A stretch of 64,000 bases of DNA from Alopecurus myosuroides (GCA_028641055.1 CM054060.1:53780292-53844291); one strand, 5' to 3'. Positions 1-12,216 are shown, numbered from the stretch's first letter. The notes: generated by a model not told the origin, from the letters alone. Made by a program: numbers and translations.

Positions 1-1722
1 TTACAAAAGAAGTTAACATGAAGCTAATTTTGTGCTTCTTTGAGAAATTGTTGGGGCTGAAAATAAATTTCCATAAGAGTGAGATTTTCTGTTTTGGGAA
101 GGAAAAAGATGATGAAGACCAGTATAGATAAATTTTTGGTTGTGAGGCTGACTCATTACCTTTTAAATACTTAGGTATACCTATCCATCATAGGAATCTT
201 CGCAATGCTGATTGTACCCAGTAGAAAATCGCTTTGAAAGAAAGCTGAGTTGTTGGCAAGGCAAGTTGTTATCTTACGGGGATCGTCTTGTACTTGTAAA
301 TTCGGTACTTACAAGATTCCTATGTTTATGTTATCTTTTCACGAAATACCTATTGGGGTAAGAAAGTGATTAGATTTCTATACATCGCGTTTTTTCTGGC
401 AAAGCAATGAGAACAAATGGAAGTACAGGTTGACTAAATGAAATATGATTTGTAGACCCAAAGACCGAGGGGGGGGTTAATAATTGAGGTACTTGAGATA
501 AAAACAAACGCATTCTTAGCAAATGGTTGTTTAAATTGTTAAACGAAGAGGGTGTTTGGCAGGAGATTCTAACAAATAAATATTTAAAAAATTCTACTTT
601 ACCTCAGGTAGAGGCCAAACCAAATGACTCTCCCTTTTGGAAAGGTTTGATGAGAGTCAAAGATGATTTTTTTTAGTAGAGGGTTTTTTAATATTGGCTC
701 TGGAGCCGCTGTTAGCTTCTGAGAAGATACCTTCTTAGGTGATACACTGCTCAATGATCAATACCCAGCATTACATAACATTGTAAGAAGGAAGAATGCT
801 TCGGTTCAAGATGTTATGGCTAATGCACTTCCTATTAATATGAGTTTTAGGAGGAATCTTGTTGGACCTCTATGAGATTCTTGGTCCCACTTATGCCAAA
901 TATTAATGGAGGTTACGTTGACACATGACTGGTTCTTTTGTGTGGAAACTTACCTCGAATGGTCTTTTTTCTGTTAAGTCTATATACGAAGACTTAATGA
1001 ACAATCATACCAGATATCTTCGAAAGTACCTTTGGAAACTGAAAATCCCTTTAAAGATTAAAGTGTTCATGTGGTTTCTTAATAATAATGTCTTGCTCAC
1101 GAAAAATAACCTGGTTAAGCGGAAATCGAAGGGGTGTACCAAATGTTCTTTTTGCGACTCGGAGGAGACTATAGAACATTTGTTTATTTCATGCCATTTT
1201 GCCAAGGTTATGTGGAGAGTTGTTTTCACTTCATACAATATCACACCGCCTACTAATATATCTAATATGTTCGGTAATTGGTTGAATGGTGTTGAAAAAA
1301 GACAAAAGCCTGAATCTAAATTGGTGTTTCAGCATTGTGTTGGTCAATCTAGAACTGTCGGAATAATATTGTTTTTAACCGCTCAAAAAATGTCAATATT
1401 TTGCAGGTTATCTGTATGCCGATCCACTAGATTCAGCGGTGGGCGTTGCTACTACCCGAGGACCAGCGGGGACTTACGGTTACCAGGTGTTCTCGGCTCC
1501 TAATGGTCGCTCAGGATATTTTAAGCCGGGCTTCGTGTAGCATTTTAGTCGATTACGAGACGCGTAGTTCGAGGATGTTGCTTCTGTTCTTTTGGTTGAT
1601 CTGTGTATCAACCTTATTTTATTTTTGAGCTGTAATGAATTAATACTTGGTTGAACTTTGCAATAAAAAACCGTGTGCGTCGACCGATGCAGAAGCTGGG
1701 GTTTCACCCCCATTTCAAAAAA
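1..1722 (+). mobile_element. Decayed L1-type LINE, 3' part
   Basis: Positions 1-900 align by eye with the better-preserved LINE at about 9700-10620 (same order of words such as 'tcttacggggatcgtcttg' near 272), but many stops and indels break the frame. The zf-RVT region follows at 925-1380. The 3' tail near 1660-1722 (AATAAA-like stretch, a 'gatgcagaagctgggg' word, then an A-run) resembles the tail of the LINE ending at 11423, so both belong to one family. The 5' part lies outside the window. I found no convincing target duplication. The element is not functional. Confidence 0.85.
925..1503 (+). pseudogene. LINE ORF2 remnant, zf-RVT zinc-binding domain
   Basis: This open stretch encodes the C-terminal zinc-binding region found after the reverse transcriptase in plant LINEs (zf-RVT). 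Visible landmarks are a WKLKIPLKIKVFMWF-type segment (about residues 38-52), a CSFC pair (about 74-77) and an H-x5-CH pattern (about 85-92). The equivalent region at about 10630-10950 is very similar. After about codon 150 the frame runs into the 3' untranslated tail, so the last 40 residues are not real protein. It is a fragment without catalytic domains. Confidence 0.8.
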
Positions 1723-1893
1723 AAATCAGCCTCCCTCGAAACATCCGCAAATTCAGCCAAGTTATTTTATTAACTATATGTCACTGATCTTCTAGATAAT
1801 CCAAAGCACAGTAGAGATGCCATCAAACCGCCAAACCACAGTGTGCGCATATATTTAGCTAGTTGAGCAAATTCGCAAACTATGCGTGCTCAC

Positions 1894-2105
1894 CTTATTG
1901 GCTTCATGAACAAGAGCCAAAGGTCCTTTTGCCTCTGGATGAAGATCGCGTAACACGGTGTAGTCTTCATTTGTGGCAGCGATGCATTCGTCCACATCTT
2001 TGCGCCCTAAGAACACATCATCCGGACACACATATCGTACAAGACTGATTCCCTCAAGTCATACTTCCTTCCATACGGTTCTCCCTTACATAGAGCTCAT
2101 CATGA
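1894..2105 (-). pseudogene. Exon-like fragment of an unrecognised gene
   Basis: Read on the minus strand, about 1894-2040 gives an open frame containing ...DDVFLGRKDVDECIAA... and ...LRDLHPEAKGPLALVHEA..., ending at AAG followed by GTGAGC, a plausible splice donor at 1893. Upstream of this the frame is maintained only with a shift near 2050. The composition looks protein-coding. I do not recognise the family, and no adjoining exons are evident nearby. It may be a captured gene fragment or a relic of a displaced gene. Confidence 0.35.
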
Positions 2106-2378
2106 GGCCCCGAGCTCCTGATTTGTGATCTTCTTCATGTTTCTAAGAGACCATTAAACAAGGGAGAATCAACACCAGGCAAGAGATGTATATGAAGGTC
2201 AGGGGAGATAAATTAATTGGGGAATTAAGAAGCAAGGTTACACTGCTAGGAAGATCACTTGGAGAATAGCGCATTATAGTTATACTATAGTAGGTGTGTG
2301 ATGTAAGGAGAAAGAAAGAAGTTAGCTAGAATGTAGAGACCACGAAGGTGTGCGAGGGGATCTACAAAATAGGACCTA

Positions 2379-2538
2379 CTCCCTCCGTTCCTAAATATAA
2401 GATGTTTTAGCACTTTTCCACATTCACACATGTCTATATGTATCTAGACAACTTTTAGTTATATGTTCACTCATATTAGTATGTATCTAGACAACATGAG
2501 TAATATGTACAACATCTTATATTTAGGAACGGAGGGAG
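2379..2538. mobile_element. Stowaway (Tc1/mariner) MITE
   Basis: A 160-bp element with near-perfect inverted termini, CTCCCTCCGTTCCTAAATAT at the left and its complement at the right, flanked on both sides by TA (2377-2378 and 2539-2540). TIR sequence, size and TA duplication are diagnostic of grass Stowaway MITEs. It is non-coding. Confidence 0.95.
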
Positions 2539-2540
2539 TA

Positions 2541-3858
2541 TATATGTAGTGGCTTGGATGGAGTCAAGCGTTGCAAGTCACAAAATGTATTTCGCACGAG
2601 CATGCATAAATGATAAGTTATTGTACACACAAGTAGTACTTCAGCCGGTCTCATAATTCATCAATCCTCAGCTACGATCAAACAAACATGGATACAAAAT
2701 CTTTTTCATTGGAACTTATGCACCGAAAGGGTCACCAACTAAGTGTGATACAATACCTAACTCCGCCACTGGATGTATTCTTCACATGAGGAATATCACC
2801 GTCTTAAGTGTGGCTTCACATGCTAGATCAATCTCTTGTGCATTGTGCTACTTTCCTCTCGTTGATTATTTCTTATTACAAATGTTCTATTTTTGTATTG
2901 ACGAAGTGACTTGTCTAATGTTCTATGTAATTTACAGAAATTGCAACTTTTCAACGAGACTATAGCTTGTTTAGCAATGAAAAAGATAGATGTATCCCAC
3001 ATGCCATTCTTAATCTTTAGAACGTTCACCTTTTTTCCAATTGCTATATGTTGTCTGATGTCGTTGGTGACTAAATTCAAAACATGTTTTAATCATTAGA
3101 ACACATTTTGTTTCCCCACCTTAAACTGCCAACTAGTTGAATGTGTCATGACAAGGCATCATATGTTTTCTGATGTTCTATATTTTTCTATTCTTCTTAA
3201 GAATCTTGTAGGTACCGGTGCATATCAACTTGCCGTGGCATGGATCGACATATGATAGTTGTTCTTGGATGTCCCAATGTTTAATAACCACAGGAGACAC
3301 ACCATATTGTTTGTATGGTCCCTTCACATAGGTTTCCGTACAAATTTTAATTGATTTGTGTGGACAATTGATCCTTTGCTTTGCGCACCAACTCTGAGCT
3401 AATAATTTTGGTCTTGCCTTTCTGCGGTAGAGAGGTGCCAAAACCATGAGGCGTGAATGCCAATGATTTCTTAAAATATATGGTAAGCTAAGGAAAAAAC
3501 AGATTGTGAATTTGAATTTATACAATCAAAATATTTATCAGGAAGATTCGATCTATGAAAGAGGAGGATGCTCAGAATAATATATTTTATATAAATGGCA
3601 TGTGCTCCTTATAATAGAATTAAATTTGTGTAAGAAAAATGGTTGATGCACCCCACATGGTATCAAAATTTATTGTTATCCTATTTAAGCATGAGAAGAG
3701 TGATGAAATGTGTTGTTATTATTCACAAAGAGCCACCCCGAGCACCTGAACCGAGTGGTTAGTATAGATTAGTTGTCGCTAGCATGTATAATGTGCACAC
3801 ATTTTGAACTTAGTTAGAATTGAATAGTAGTATAATGTCTAAATCTAGAGGAATTCTA
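2541..3858. other. AT-rich stretch, no recognised gene
   Basis: No recognised element or gene. A 115-codon open frame on the minus strand (3178-3525) includes a ...GPYKQYGVSPVVIKHWDIQE... segment that looks coding, but I cannot assign it and see no flanking exons. It may be a fragment of an old gene or transposon. Confidence 0.4.
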
Positions 3859-4477
3859 GGACTTGGAGGCATCAGGATTTGTGACAACACTGATCAGTTC
3901 TTCACGTCCTACAATAGTGGGTCTACAAGTTCCTAGCGGTGGGCAAACCGAACTGGGCCAGCACATAGTTGTCATGTGCCTTGGCGGGTCCTTCCCCGAA
4001 GAGTATGTTGTCGTGTCCACAAAAGATCTCCTCGGTGCATCCTGCCTATCGTGCTCACAACGAGGCTTGACCTTTCGAGGATGTTATCTTGCATGTCGCG
4101 CTCGGTGTCGAGTGTCCACAGTTACATAATATACGTGTGTGAACACTTACTTTGTACTACGAAACGGTGTGAAAAAAATATTACGGGATTTTATTTGTAG
4201 GATTCAAAATTTCATAGTCTAGCATATTGTTCATTGTTATTGGATAAACTCTTCTGGAATTTGTGTGTAGTGGACAAAAACAAATCGCACGGATACCAGT
4301 AATTTTTCAATTGGGGGGTGGGGGGGAGGGAATCAGCTAGCAGAAGCTTTCTTCGACATGATCATTTATCGATATTTCTACTTAAAATTCCAATTTTTTT
4401 TTAAAAAAATGGCCGGTAAACCCATTTCCCATGGGTGCTCGGGATATCCGGCTACAGACCAGTAACCAGATTTCCCG
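3859..4477 (+). repeat. Dispersed duplicated block, copy A (partner 61855-62571)
   Basis: From GGACTTGGAGGCATCAGGA (3859) onward the sequence matches 61855-62571 closely over more than 600 bp, with small indels. Both copies end in the same 'ccggtaaacccatttccc' neighbourhood. The partner lies shortly upstream of sulfotransferase copy 4, and this copy lies upstream of sulfotransferase copy 1, so the block is probably part of the same duplicated unit. The open frame at 3863-4129 is poorly conserved in the partner and is not called a gene. Confidence 0.8.
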
Positions 4478-4657
4478 ACCGGTAACCAGAACCCTGAGAA
4501 GAAGTAGTCTCCTAGTAAGCATCGTGTTGTAGGCACTAGGCAATGACCAGCGATGTGCTGGATTATGCGTTTTTGTCTTTCAATCAAGAAAGGAAAAAAA
4601 AAAATGGAAAGTAGCGACTAGCGAGCCATGTCACACACATAACGAGATTTTTTCTAA

Positions 4658-5156
4658 GGCCTTGTTTGGCATACGTGTTTTGACAGGGCTTATTGAGTAT
4701 TATCCCGGGCCGAACCGAAACACCAGAAAAAGCTCTTGCGCCGTTTGGTGGCCGTGTATTGGGTGGGCTCAATCACTTCAATCCCCAGAAAATACGTCGG
4801 TGAAGGTGAAACTGCGACACACCTCCTCCTTGTGTTTTTTCCACCCATTGTCGCTGGGACGCACGTATGCATGGTTACGTGAGCTGATCGATTGTGTTTT
4901 TTTTCTCTTCTGGCCGGTGCTTACCAAAGATTACAAACTGACCTACTTGTGAGTGCGAGACTTGATAGCGGACACATAGCGTATGGTATCTATTTGAAAC
5001 AACTGAATCAATCCTTGTGTTCCAAACGTCTAAACTTTGATGGATCGATGGAAGCTTAGGTGACACAAGGGGATTGGGTGAAGGAAATGTCTTCACCAAA
5101 AACACGTGGGATAATACTTAGCAAATCACTACAAACCTCTTCTGCCAAACAAGGCC
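4658..5156. mobile_element. MITE-like element with GGCCTTGTTTGGCA termini
   Basis: A segment of about 499 bp is bounded by GGCCTTGTTTGGCA at 4658 and its complement TGCCAAACAAGGCC ending at 5156. Both ends also carry an internal 'agtattatccc' motif in inverted orientation. There is no coding capacity. The TIR resembles PIF/Harbinger or hAT MITEs, but I find no clear matching target duplication, so the superfamily is uncertain. Confidence 0.7.
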
Positions 5157-5222
5157 GAAAGGAACGTGTGATTTTACTATTGTACTACAATCAGAAGCGC
5201 ACGCGAGAGAACGAGGAGAGAA

Positions 5223-5793
5223 GTGCAAACTCTTCCTTTGGCTGGCCTTGAGGAACAAATGCTGGACTGCAGATAGGCTAAGCCAAAGGGGTCTCCCTCT
5301 CCCAGCGGTGTGCCCCTTTTCTGACCAACACGGCGAAGGTATTGATCACCTGCTTCTTTGTTGTGTTCTGGCCAGGCAGGTGTGGGAAGTGTTGATTGAC
5401 AGGTGGAGGCTGGCTCATTGGGTCCCGAGTCAGCACGACTCTCTGGCTGAGTGGTTGCCTGCCCGGACGGCGCCTGGGGTCGATAGGAGGGACATGTGGA
5501 CGACAGTCACCTTGGCGTAATGGTGTCTGTGGAGGCATCGGAACACGGTGGTCTTCGAAGGGCACATGCCATCGGTGGAGAGCGTTCTTAGCATGGTTGA
5601 GAGAGAGGTAACCTCGTGGTGTGCCACCAGGCTCTTTAGGGGTAGCCTTAGAAAGGTGGAGGGTTGCCGAGTAGTCCCGTTTGGGAGTGAGTGGATAGCG
5701 CTATGTGCGTCTGTGCCAGAACGCGTTACAATTCGCATCTTGACCCTTCTTCTATGAAACAGATACGTCTTTCCATGACGTATCCTTAAAAAA
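5223..5793 (+). mobile_element. 5'-truncated LINE insertion with zf-RVT coding end
   Basis: The inserted segment encodes the end of a LINE ORF2: a zf-RVT-like stretch (...RNKCWTADRLSQRGLPLP..., then IDHLLLCC) from 5222 to about 5520. It is interrupted by a stop at 5518-5520 and continues in frame with WCLWRHRNTVVFEG to about 5757. It ends in a short A-run and is flanked by an exact 15-bp direct repeat, AGAACGAGGAGAGAA, at 5208-5222 and 5794-5808. 5' truncation, A-rich tail and a 15-bp target duplication are the hallmarks of target-primed reverse transcription. It is a different LINE family from the one at 7387-11423. Confidence 0.9.
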
Positions 5794-5808
5794 AGAACGA
5801 GGAGAGAA

Positions 5809-7150
5809 AAGCCTTGCAATGATGAATGATCTAGCGAGTCAGGTTGAGGCACCCAACTTTCTGGTCACCAGTGAGCTAGGGTCACCTATACGCATGCACG
5901 TAGGCGTGGTCACCTTGACCGACTATCGATCTGGACACTATTTGGATTGTCGGACGCGTTTCCATAGTGTTCGTCCGACCCACGTGGCCTCCGCTATAAG
6001 AGCAAACCAATCGGACATTTTTGTCCGTTTGGTTCGCGGACCGGGATTTGGTCGAAAACCCCATCTCAACGCCCCCCCATCCCACAAACGGACCGAAGAC
6101 GGGGACAGGTCCACTCTCAACCAAACGTTGCCCATCCGCGGACGACGCCGCGTCCTATCTGGCCCATGTGCCATGCGTGCATGGCCGCTACGTCTCTTGC
6201 GGCCCCATCTGTCATAGGCACGGGGCATTTCGGCTACTTTTTATTGGGCATTCTTAATGGGACCGTGTCGAGGCACCACTTCACTTGATGGTACGTGTAT
6301 GGCACCATCCGCGACAGGCGCCGCCGCGAGTACTACTCGTCCTTTGAAGAGAAGAAAAAGAAGGCGGGGAAAGGAGTAGGGGCTTCCTTAGTTGAAGGAG
6401 AATGAATTCGAGTGCCATCATCTGGATGTTGCCGAGGCCGGAAGGTACAGAAGGTCGAGACGGAGCAGATCTTGGGGGCAGGAGAAGTATGACCTCCAGA
6501 GAGGGGAGAGATCGAATAGGGGAGAGGCAGGAGAAGGACGACTAGAAGAGCGGGGAAGGGCATGGCAACTTGGGAGGGGCCATGCTTTTGGTGCTGGAGA
6601 GAAGCTTGGGAGGCTTCGCCCTCCATTGTCGCCTCTCTGTCACGAGACGAGAGCGAGCGAGAAGTTTCCTTCCCGACATGGCGACTAGTGGAAAGCTCTT
6701 CTGGGGATAGGCCGCCGAAAACATTCCGAGTTTCTACATGTGTTTTGAATTTTGATTCTATTACTTGCAGACAAAGATGGAGATACAACATCCCCCATTA
6801 GAGCCTAAGATGCAGATAGCAGCAAATTAACATAACCAAACTGAGCAGAGCACCTGATAACACAAAGATGGAGTGGAAGACAAGTAAAAGGAGCCAAAGA
6901 TGTTCAGACATGCCTTAGGCTTTGCTAACAAACAACAACTAAACAAAAGTTTCTGGTAACACCCCTACCGACACTGCACCCTAGTCTTCGTCTCTCTTAG
7001 GAGGGAGGCTGAGGGAAGCAGCATTTTCTGCAAACCCTGAAACAATGGTTCAATGATTTATATTGCAATACATAATAAGTGGAAAACATGCAAACAAACG
7101 TGCTTAGTATTATGAACAAGTAGTTAATACCACTTCATACTAATAAAATA
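5809..7150. other. Unassigned stretch with moderate to high GC
   Basis: I see no recognisable gene. Open frames of 80-150 codons on both strands (for example 6333-6791 minus) look like by-products of GC-rich sequence. The part around 5940-6240 has a 'gtccgtttggt' type of repetitive texture seen in grass repeats, but I could not define ends or target duplications. Confidence 0.4.
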
Positions 7151-7171
7151 CATTAGGACACACTTACTGAA

Positions 7172-7348
7172 TCAGATGGCAACGACAAAAAAAGTAGTTC
7201 TAATAGCAGTGTCTCCAAGTTGGACCGTATGATGGAGCTAATGGAAAAGAGGGAGAAATATAAGGACAGGATTAGGATGATGGAGGAAGATAAGAGTAAG
7301 AATTCGGTGACTTCTCGGGAACGAGTTAAGCAATCTTCGAGGGATTAG
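7172..7348 (+). pseudogene. Coding remnant with charged coiled-coil, possibly PIF/Harbinger ORF1 C-terminus
   Basis: A 58-codon stretch in one frame ends at a stop (7346-7348). It contains a serine run and then a charged helix, KLDRMMELMEKREKYKDRIR. This type of C-terminal helix is common in the Myb-like ORF1 proteins of grass PIF/Harbinger elements. The LINE at 7387 begins 38 bp downstream, and Harbinger transposase remains resume beyond it (12217 onward). This supports, but does not prove, that the LINE landed inside an old Harbinger element. There is no start codon in the stretch. Confidence 0.4.
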
Positions 7349-7386
7349 ATTAGGCAGTTTTTTTTTGCCTTAATCTATCAGGATGG

Positions 7387-10300
7387 TCTCATTTTGAATA
7401 AAGTGGCTAGTCTTTCTGAGGATCTTGTTGATGATGATTTTAATACTGCTGATCCTTTAGACATATATGTTCTGGGCTCTGAGTTGATAACTAAGAGGGT
7501 ACGGAAAAAGAAAGACTATTCGGTCTCAACTAAACGGAGGAGTGCGAGAATTAATTTAAAAAAAAATCTCAAAATGCATAATCATTGTGGTATGTTTTGG
7601 AACAGCGAGGGTTTTCGTGACCCAGGAAAACACATTTTTGTCCAAGAAATGATTAGGAAAAAAACTAGATTTTCTGGCCTTGTTGGAGACCGGAAGATCA
7701 AATTTTGCTTCCCCTTTTTTTGGATCACTTGGCATCTGGTTTGAATTTTGCTTGGTTCTGTTTACCACCTAGAGGTAGATCAGGTGGCATGATTATTGGG
7801 ATTAATACAACCACGTTACATGTTAAAAATGTTGATATGTGAGATTTTTGCGTCAAGCTTTATGTTAAATCCAAGAATGATGGTTTTGAGTGGGTTTTGG
7901 TTTCGGTTTATGGGGCTGCTCAAGATGAGTTCAAGGCCCAATTCTTATCAGAGCTTGTTCGTATATGTGACAATGAAACATTACCAATGATGGTGGGTGG
8001 CGATTTTAACATTATATGTAAGCCTGAAGAAAAGAGTAATGATAACTATAACCCAAGATGGCCAGTAATGTTTAATGCTATTTTCAAAGCCTAAACCTGA
8101 AAGAAATAGAGTTATCTGGCAGGCAGTATACATGGGCGACTAGACGGGATAATCAGACTTTTCAGAAGTTTGATAGAATTTTGACTACGATAGATTGGGA
8201 ACTAAAATTCCCTCTTGCTACGGTGTATGCTTTGACCAGAACATGATCTGATCACACTCCGCTCTTAGTGGAATCAGGAGTTCGTGCACATGTGGGCAAT
8301 AAGAGCCATTTCACTTTTGAGCTTTTGTGGCTCCAGTTAGATGGTTTTTATGATTTAATTGCTTCAGAGTGGGCTGCTTTTTGGAAAGGTAACTCACCTA
8401 TTGAGATTTGGCAAAATAAGATAAGACATGTGAGACGTTTTCTTAAAGGTTGGGCCAAAAATCTTAGTGGAAAATATAAGAAAGAGAAAGAGCGTTTGTT
8501 AAAAATCATTGATGAGCTTGATATTAAAGCCGAGAGCTCTCCTCTATCTGAAATAGAGAGGGGGCCTCTGAGGGAGGCAAATGAGAGGATTGGTTGTCTC
8601 AGGTGCGAGGAGGAATCTAAGTGGGCTCAACATGCTAAAGTGAAACATATTCAGGAGGGTGGTAACAACACTAAGTATTTTCATCTAATAGCTAATGGGA
8701 AACATAGGAAGAAGATGATTTTTCAGTTAGAGCAGGACGAAGGAACTATAGTTGGTGATGATAATCTCAAAACATACATTACGTAATATTATAAAAAAGT
8801 TTTTGGGGGATCCGACACCTAATGATATTTCTCTTGACGAGATTGTTATCCATGATATACCGCAATTAAGTAATGAGGAAAACGAGATTCTTACATCTGA
8901 TTTCTTAGTGGAAGAGGTGTATGAGGCCATTCCGTAGATGGAATTAAATAAAGCTCCGGGTCCTGATGGTTTTCCCGCTGAGTTTTATAAGACTTTTTGG
9001 AAAGTTATTAAGGATGATCTAATGGCAATGTTCCAGCAAATAAAACAAGGTTCGCTACCGTTGTTTAAATTGAATTTCAGAGTCATTACGTTGTTACCTA
9101 AAAAAGAGAATGTGGTCCAAATTCAGCAATACAGACCGATTTGCCTTCTTAATGTTAGTTTTAAAATTTTCACAAAAGTGAGTACTAATCGTATTACTCA
9201 AATTGTGCAAAGAGTGGTTCGACCTACTCAATCTTCTTTTATGCGAGGAAGACACATATTGGAAGGTGTTGTCATCTTGCATGAGACCATCCAGGAATTG
9301 AAAGAAAGAAGATGGATGGTGTTATATTTAAAATTGATTTCGAGAAGGCTTATGATAAGGTTAAATGGCCCTTCCTCTTGCAAGCTTTGCGTATAAAAGG
9401 ATTTGCACCCGAGTGGTGTAATTGGATCATGCAATTTGTGCAGGGGGTAGTGTTGGAATTAGAGTAAATGATGACATCGGTCATTATTTCCAAACAAGAA
9501 AAGGGCTGAGACAGGGGGATCCCCTGTCTCCTATTTTGTTTAACATTGTTGCGGATATGTTGGCCATTCTCATTGCTAGAGCTAAGGAAGATGGTCAAGT
9601 GGATGGTCTTATACCTCACTTAGTGGATGGGGGCCTATCCATTTTGCAATATGCCGATGATACTATTTTATTTATGGACCATGATATCCAAAAGGCTTTG
9701 AATATGAAGCTGATTTTGTGTATATTCGAACAATTATCAGGCCTTAAAATAAACTTTAATAAGAGGGAATTTTTTCTTTTGGGAAGGCTTTAGAGGTAGA
9801 GGATCAGTATAAACAAATTTTTGGTTGTGCATCTGGTTCGCTTCCTTTAAAATATCTTGGGATCCCAATTCATTATCGAAAACTCCGCAACGCAGAATGG
9901 TCTCCGGTTGAAAGTCGATTTGAAGATAAACTTGGGTGTTGGAAAAGAAAGTTGTTATCTTATGGGGATCGTCTTGTGCTGGTTAATTCGGTATTAACTA
10001 GTTTACCCATGTTTATGCTTTCCTTTTTGGAGATACCCAAGGGAGTAAGGAAGAGGCTTGATTTCTATAGGTCTCATTTTTTTTGGCAAAGTGATGAGAA
10101 TAAGAGAAAATATAGGTTGACCAAATGGAATATAATTTGTAGACCTAAAGATCGGGGGGGGGGGGGGCTAGGTATTGAGGTTCTTGAGCTGAAAAACAAA
10201 TGTTTGCTCAGTAAATGGTTGTTCAAACTGATGCATGAAGAAGGTGTCTCGCGGGAATTAATGATAAACAAATACCTTCATAGTAAAACTTTGGCTCAAG

Positions 10301-11423
10301 TTGATGTCCAACCAACTGATTCTCCTTTCTGGAAGGGGATCATGGGTGTAAAGGATGAGTTCTTTCTTAGAGGCACATTTCGAGTGGGCAGTGGGGAGAT
10401 CACTAGGTTCTGGGAGGATACATGGCTAGGAAAAACACCACTAAAAGACCAATATCCTATTCTTTATAACATTGTGCAACATAGAAATGTGTCAGTTCAT
10501 ACAGTGTTACATTCAGCCCCGCCTCTAAATTTAGGATTTAGAAGGCATCTTGATGGGAATAAATGGGATATGTGGCCTCATCTTGTTTTAAGGCTCATGG
10601 ATGTTTCCCTTTCTGATAATCCTGATTCTTTTTATTGGAATTTAACCACAAATGGGTTGTTCACAGTAAAATCTATGTATGAGGATTTAATGAATGGACA
10701 TACTAGATTTCTTAAAACTTACTCGTGGAAGTTAAAAATTCCTTTAAAAATTAAAGTATTCATGTGGTTCCTTGATAAAAAAGTCTTGCTCACTAAAGAT
10801 AATCTTTCTAAAAGGAATTGGAAAGGTGATACTCATTGTTCCTTTTGTGGGAATGAGGAAACTATTGATCATCTTTTCATTCATTGCCATTTTGCTCAAC
10901 TTATTTGGTGTGTTGTTTTCTGTACCAAAACATCCCACGACCCTCTAATGTAACTAATATGTTCGGTAATTGGTTAAATGGGTGGACATTAAGACCAAAA
11001 ATAGAATTCGCATTGGCGTCTCGGCTATTTGTTGGTCTTTATGGAAGTGTAGGAATAATCTGGTTTTTAACAGAAAACAATCGTTTCATGTCTTACAGGT
11101 TATCAATATGGCGGTCTACTGGATCTAGTTATGGGCTTTCCTGCTACCTTTGGATCAGCGCAACCTTATGGAGGATGGCTGCACGAGGCTGCTCTCGCTG
11201 GCACAGGATTTTTTCTCCCGTCATACGTGGCAGCCTATGCCTAGACTTTCGTAGTTTATAGGATTTGTGGCCTTATGTTATTTTTGTTTGAAGTGCTTCT
11301 TACAAGTGTTTGTGACTGAGAAGATGTAATCATTTCACACCTGACTACTTTTTAATAATCAATAAACAGTTGTGTGCATCTATCGATGCGGAGGCTGGGG
11401 TACCCATTTCGAGAAAAAAAAAT
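7387..11423 (+). mobile_element. L1-type LINE, 5'-truncated, decayed
   Basis: The element is bracketed by an 11-bp direct repeat, TATCAGGATGG, at 7376-7386 and 11424-11434, the second directly after a terminal A-run. Coding order is endonuclease (7394-8260), reverse transcriptase (8268-9793), then C-terminal region and zf-RVT (9952-10953), followed by about 470 bp of 3' UTR. ORF1 is absent, consistent with 5' truncation at insertion. Several frameshifts and stops make it inactive. Its last 740 bp (from 10682) recur at 44584-45326. Confidence 0.92.
7394..10953 (+). pseudogene. LINE ORF2: endonuclease, reverse transcriptase, zf-RVT
   Basis: The reading frame is broken into at least seven pieces. 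The endonuclease/exonuclease/phosphatase fold is shown by the VGGDFNII motif near 8002. Reverse transcriptase motifs follow: NKAPGPDGFPAEFY (about 8946-8985), YRPICLLNVSFK (about 9130), GLRQGDPLSP (about 9504) and the catalytic YADD box (about 9650). The zf-RVT segment, with CSFC and the H-x-H/C cluster, lies near 10840-10890. Breaks include stops at 8097, 8784 and 8935 and frameshifts near 7744, 9350 and 9793. In intact LINEs this protein nicks target DNA and copies the LINE RNA into it. Confidence 0.9.
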
Positions 11424-11589
11424 TATCAGGATGGAGCTACGCGCGGGATTCTGGAGTACTTCTATGCTATACAACTTTTCATTTTACGGTATCATGGGAT
11501 TTTTGCTTGTTCGGTGGAGGATCCAATGCCTTCCCAAAGGCTTGAGTCGATTAGGATGACATCGGAGCATCATACCAAGAAGTAGTGTT

Positions 11590-11845
11590 ATTTTTCATGA
11601 ACTACATTATTTTCTTAAAAGTTATATATGTCAAGAACCCGTGTTATTTGCTATAAATTTGTATTTTTCATGAACCTATGTTATTTGCTTAGAACTTTGT
11701 ATTTGTCATGAACTCGTGTTATTTGCTATTAGCTTGTATTTTTCATGAACCCGTGTTATTTGCTTTAAGCTTGTATTTGTCATGAGCCCGTGTTATTTCT
11801 ATCAGCTTGTATTTATGATGAACCCGTGCTTTGCTTATGAATGTT
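11590..11845 (+). repeat. Short tandem array, about 50-60 bp unit (copy 1)
   Basis: About five imperfect units of a 'catgaacccgtgttatttgct...agcttgtattt' type run head to tail. The same array recurs at 45492-45743 as part of the large duplication. There is no coding potential. It lies downstream of a PIF/Harbinger-like region and may be internal to that old element. Confidence 0.8.
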
Positions 11846-12216
11846 TGATTTTTTTTTATCCAATTACATATGAATTCCTCAAATGATGACTCCGATGAAG
11901 AGTTTGATGTGTGATTTATGCTTGTGGCTTGTATTGTCGAGAGTGAGAAGCACCCACAACGTGTAGAAAAGTATTTCCAAATTTATTTATTTTCATTTTG
12001 GAACTAGTTTTCTATGTTTTGGAGGTGCTTCCAAAACTAGAAAAACTAGAAACTAGTGGCTCCGATGCCAAATTCCCCTTTTGCAATAAAATACAATTGC
12101 ATGTGTATGGGAGTTGGTGAGAGAGAATTCCCTCTTTTTTTTTACTTGGCATTGGGACCCACGGTACAGTAATATGGAATCGTCAACATTGTAGGGTTGT
12201 TTCTAGATTTTCCGGA

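Noticed and set aside
3863..4200. Open frames in the duplicated block at 3859-4477
   Set aside because: The counterpart at 61855 has indels that shift the frames, so there is no evidence of constraint.
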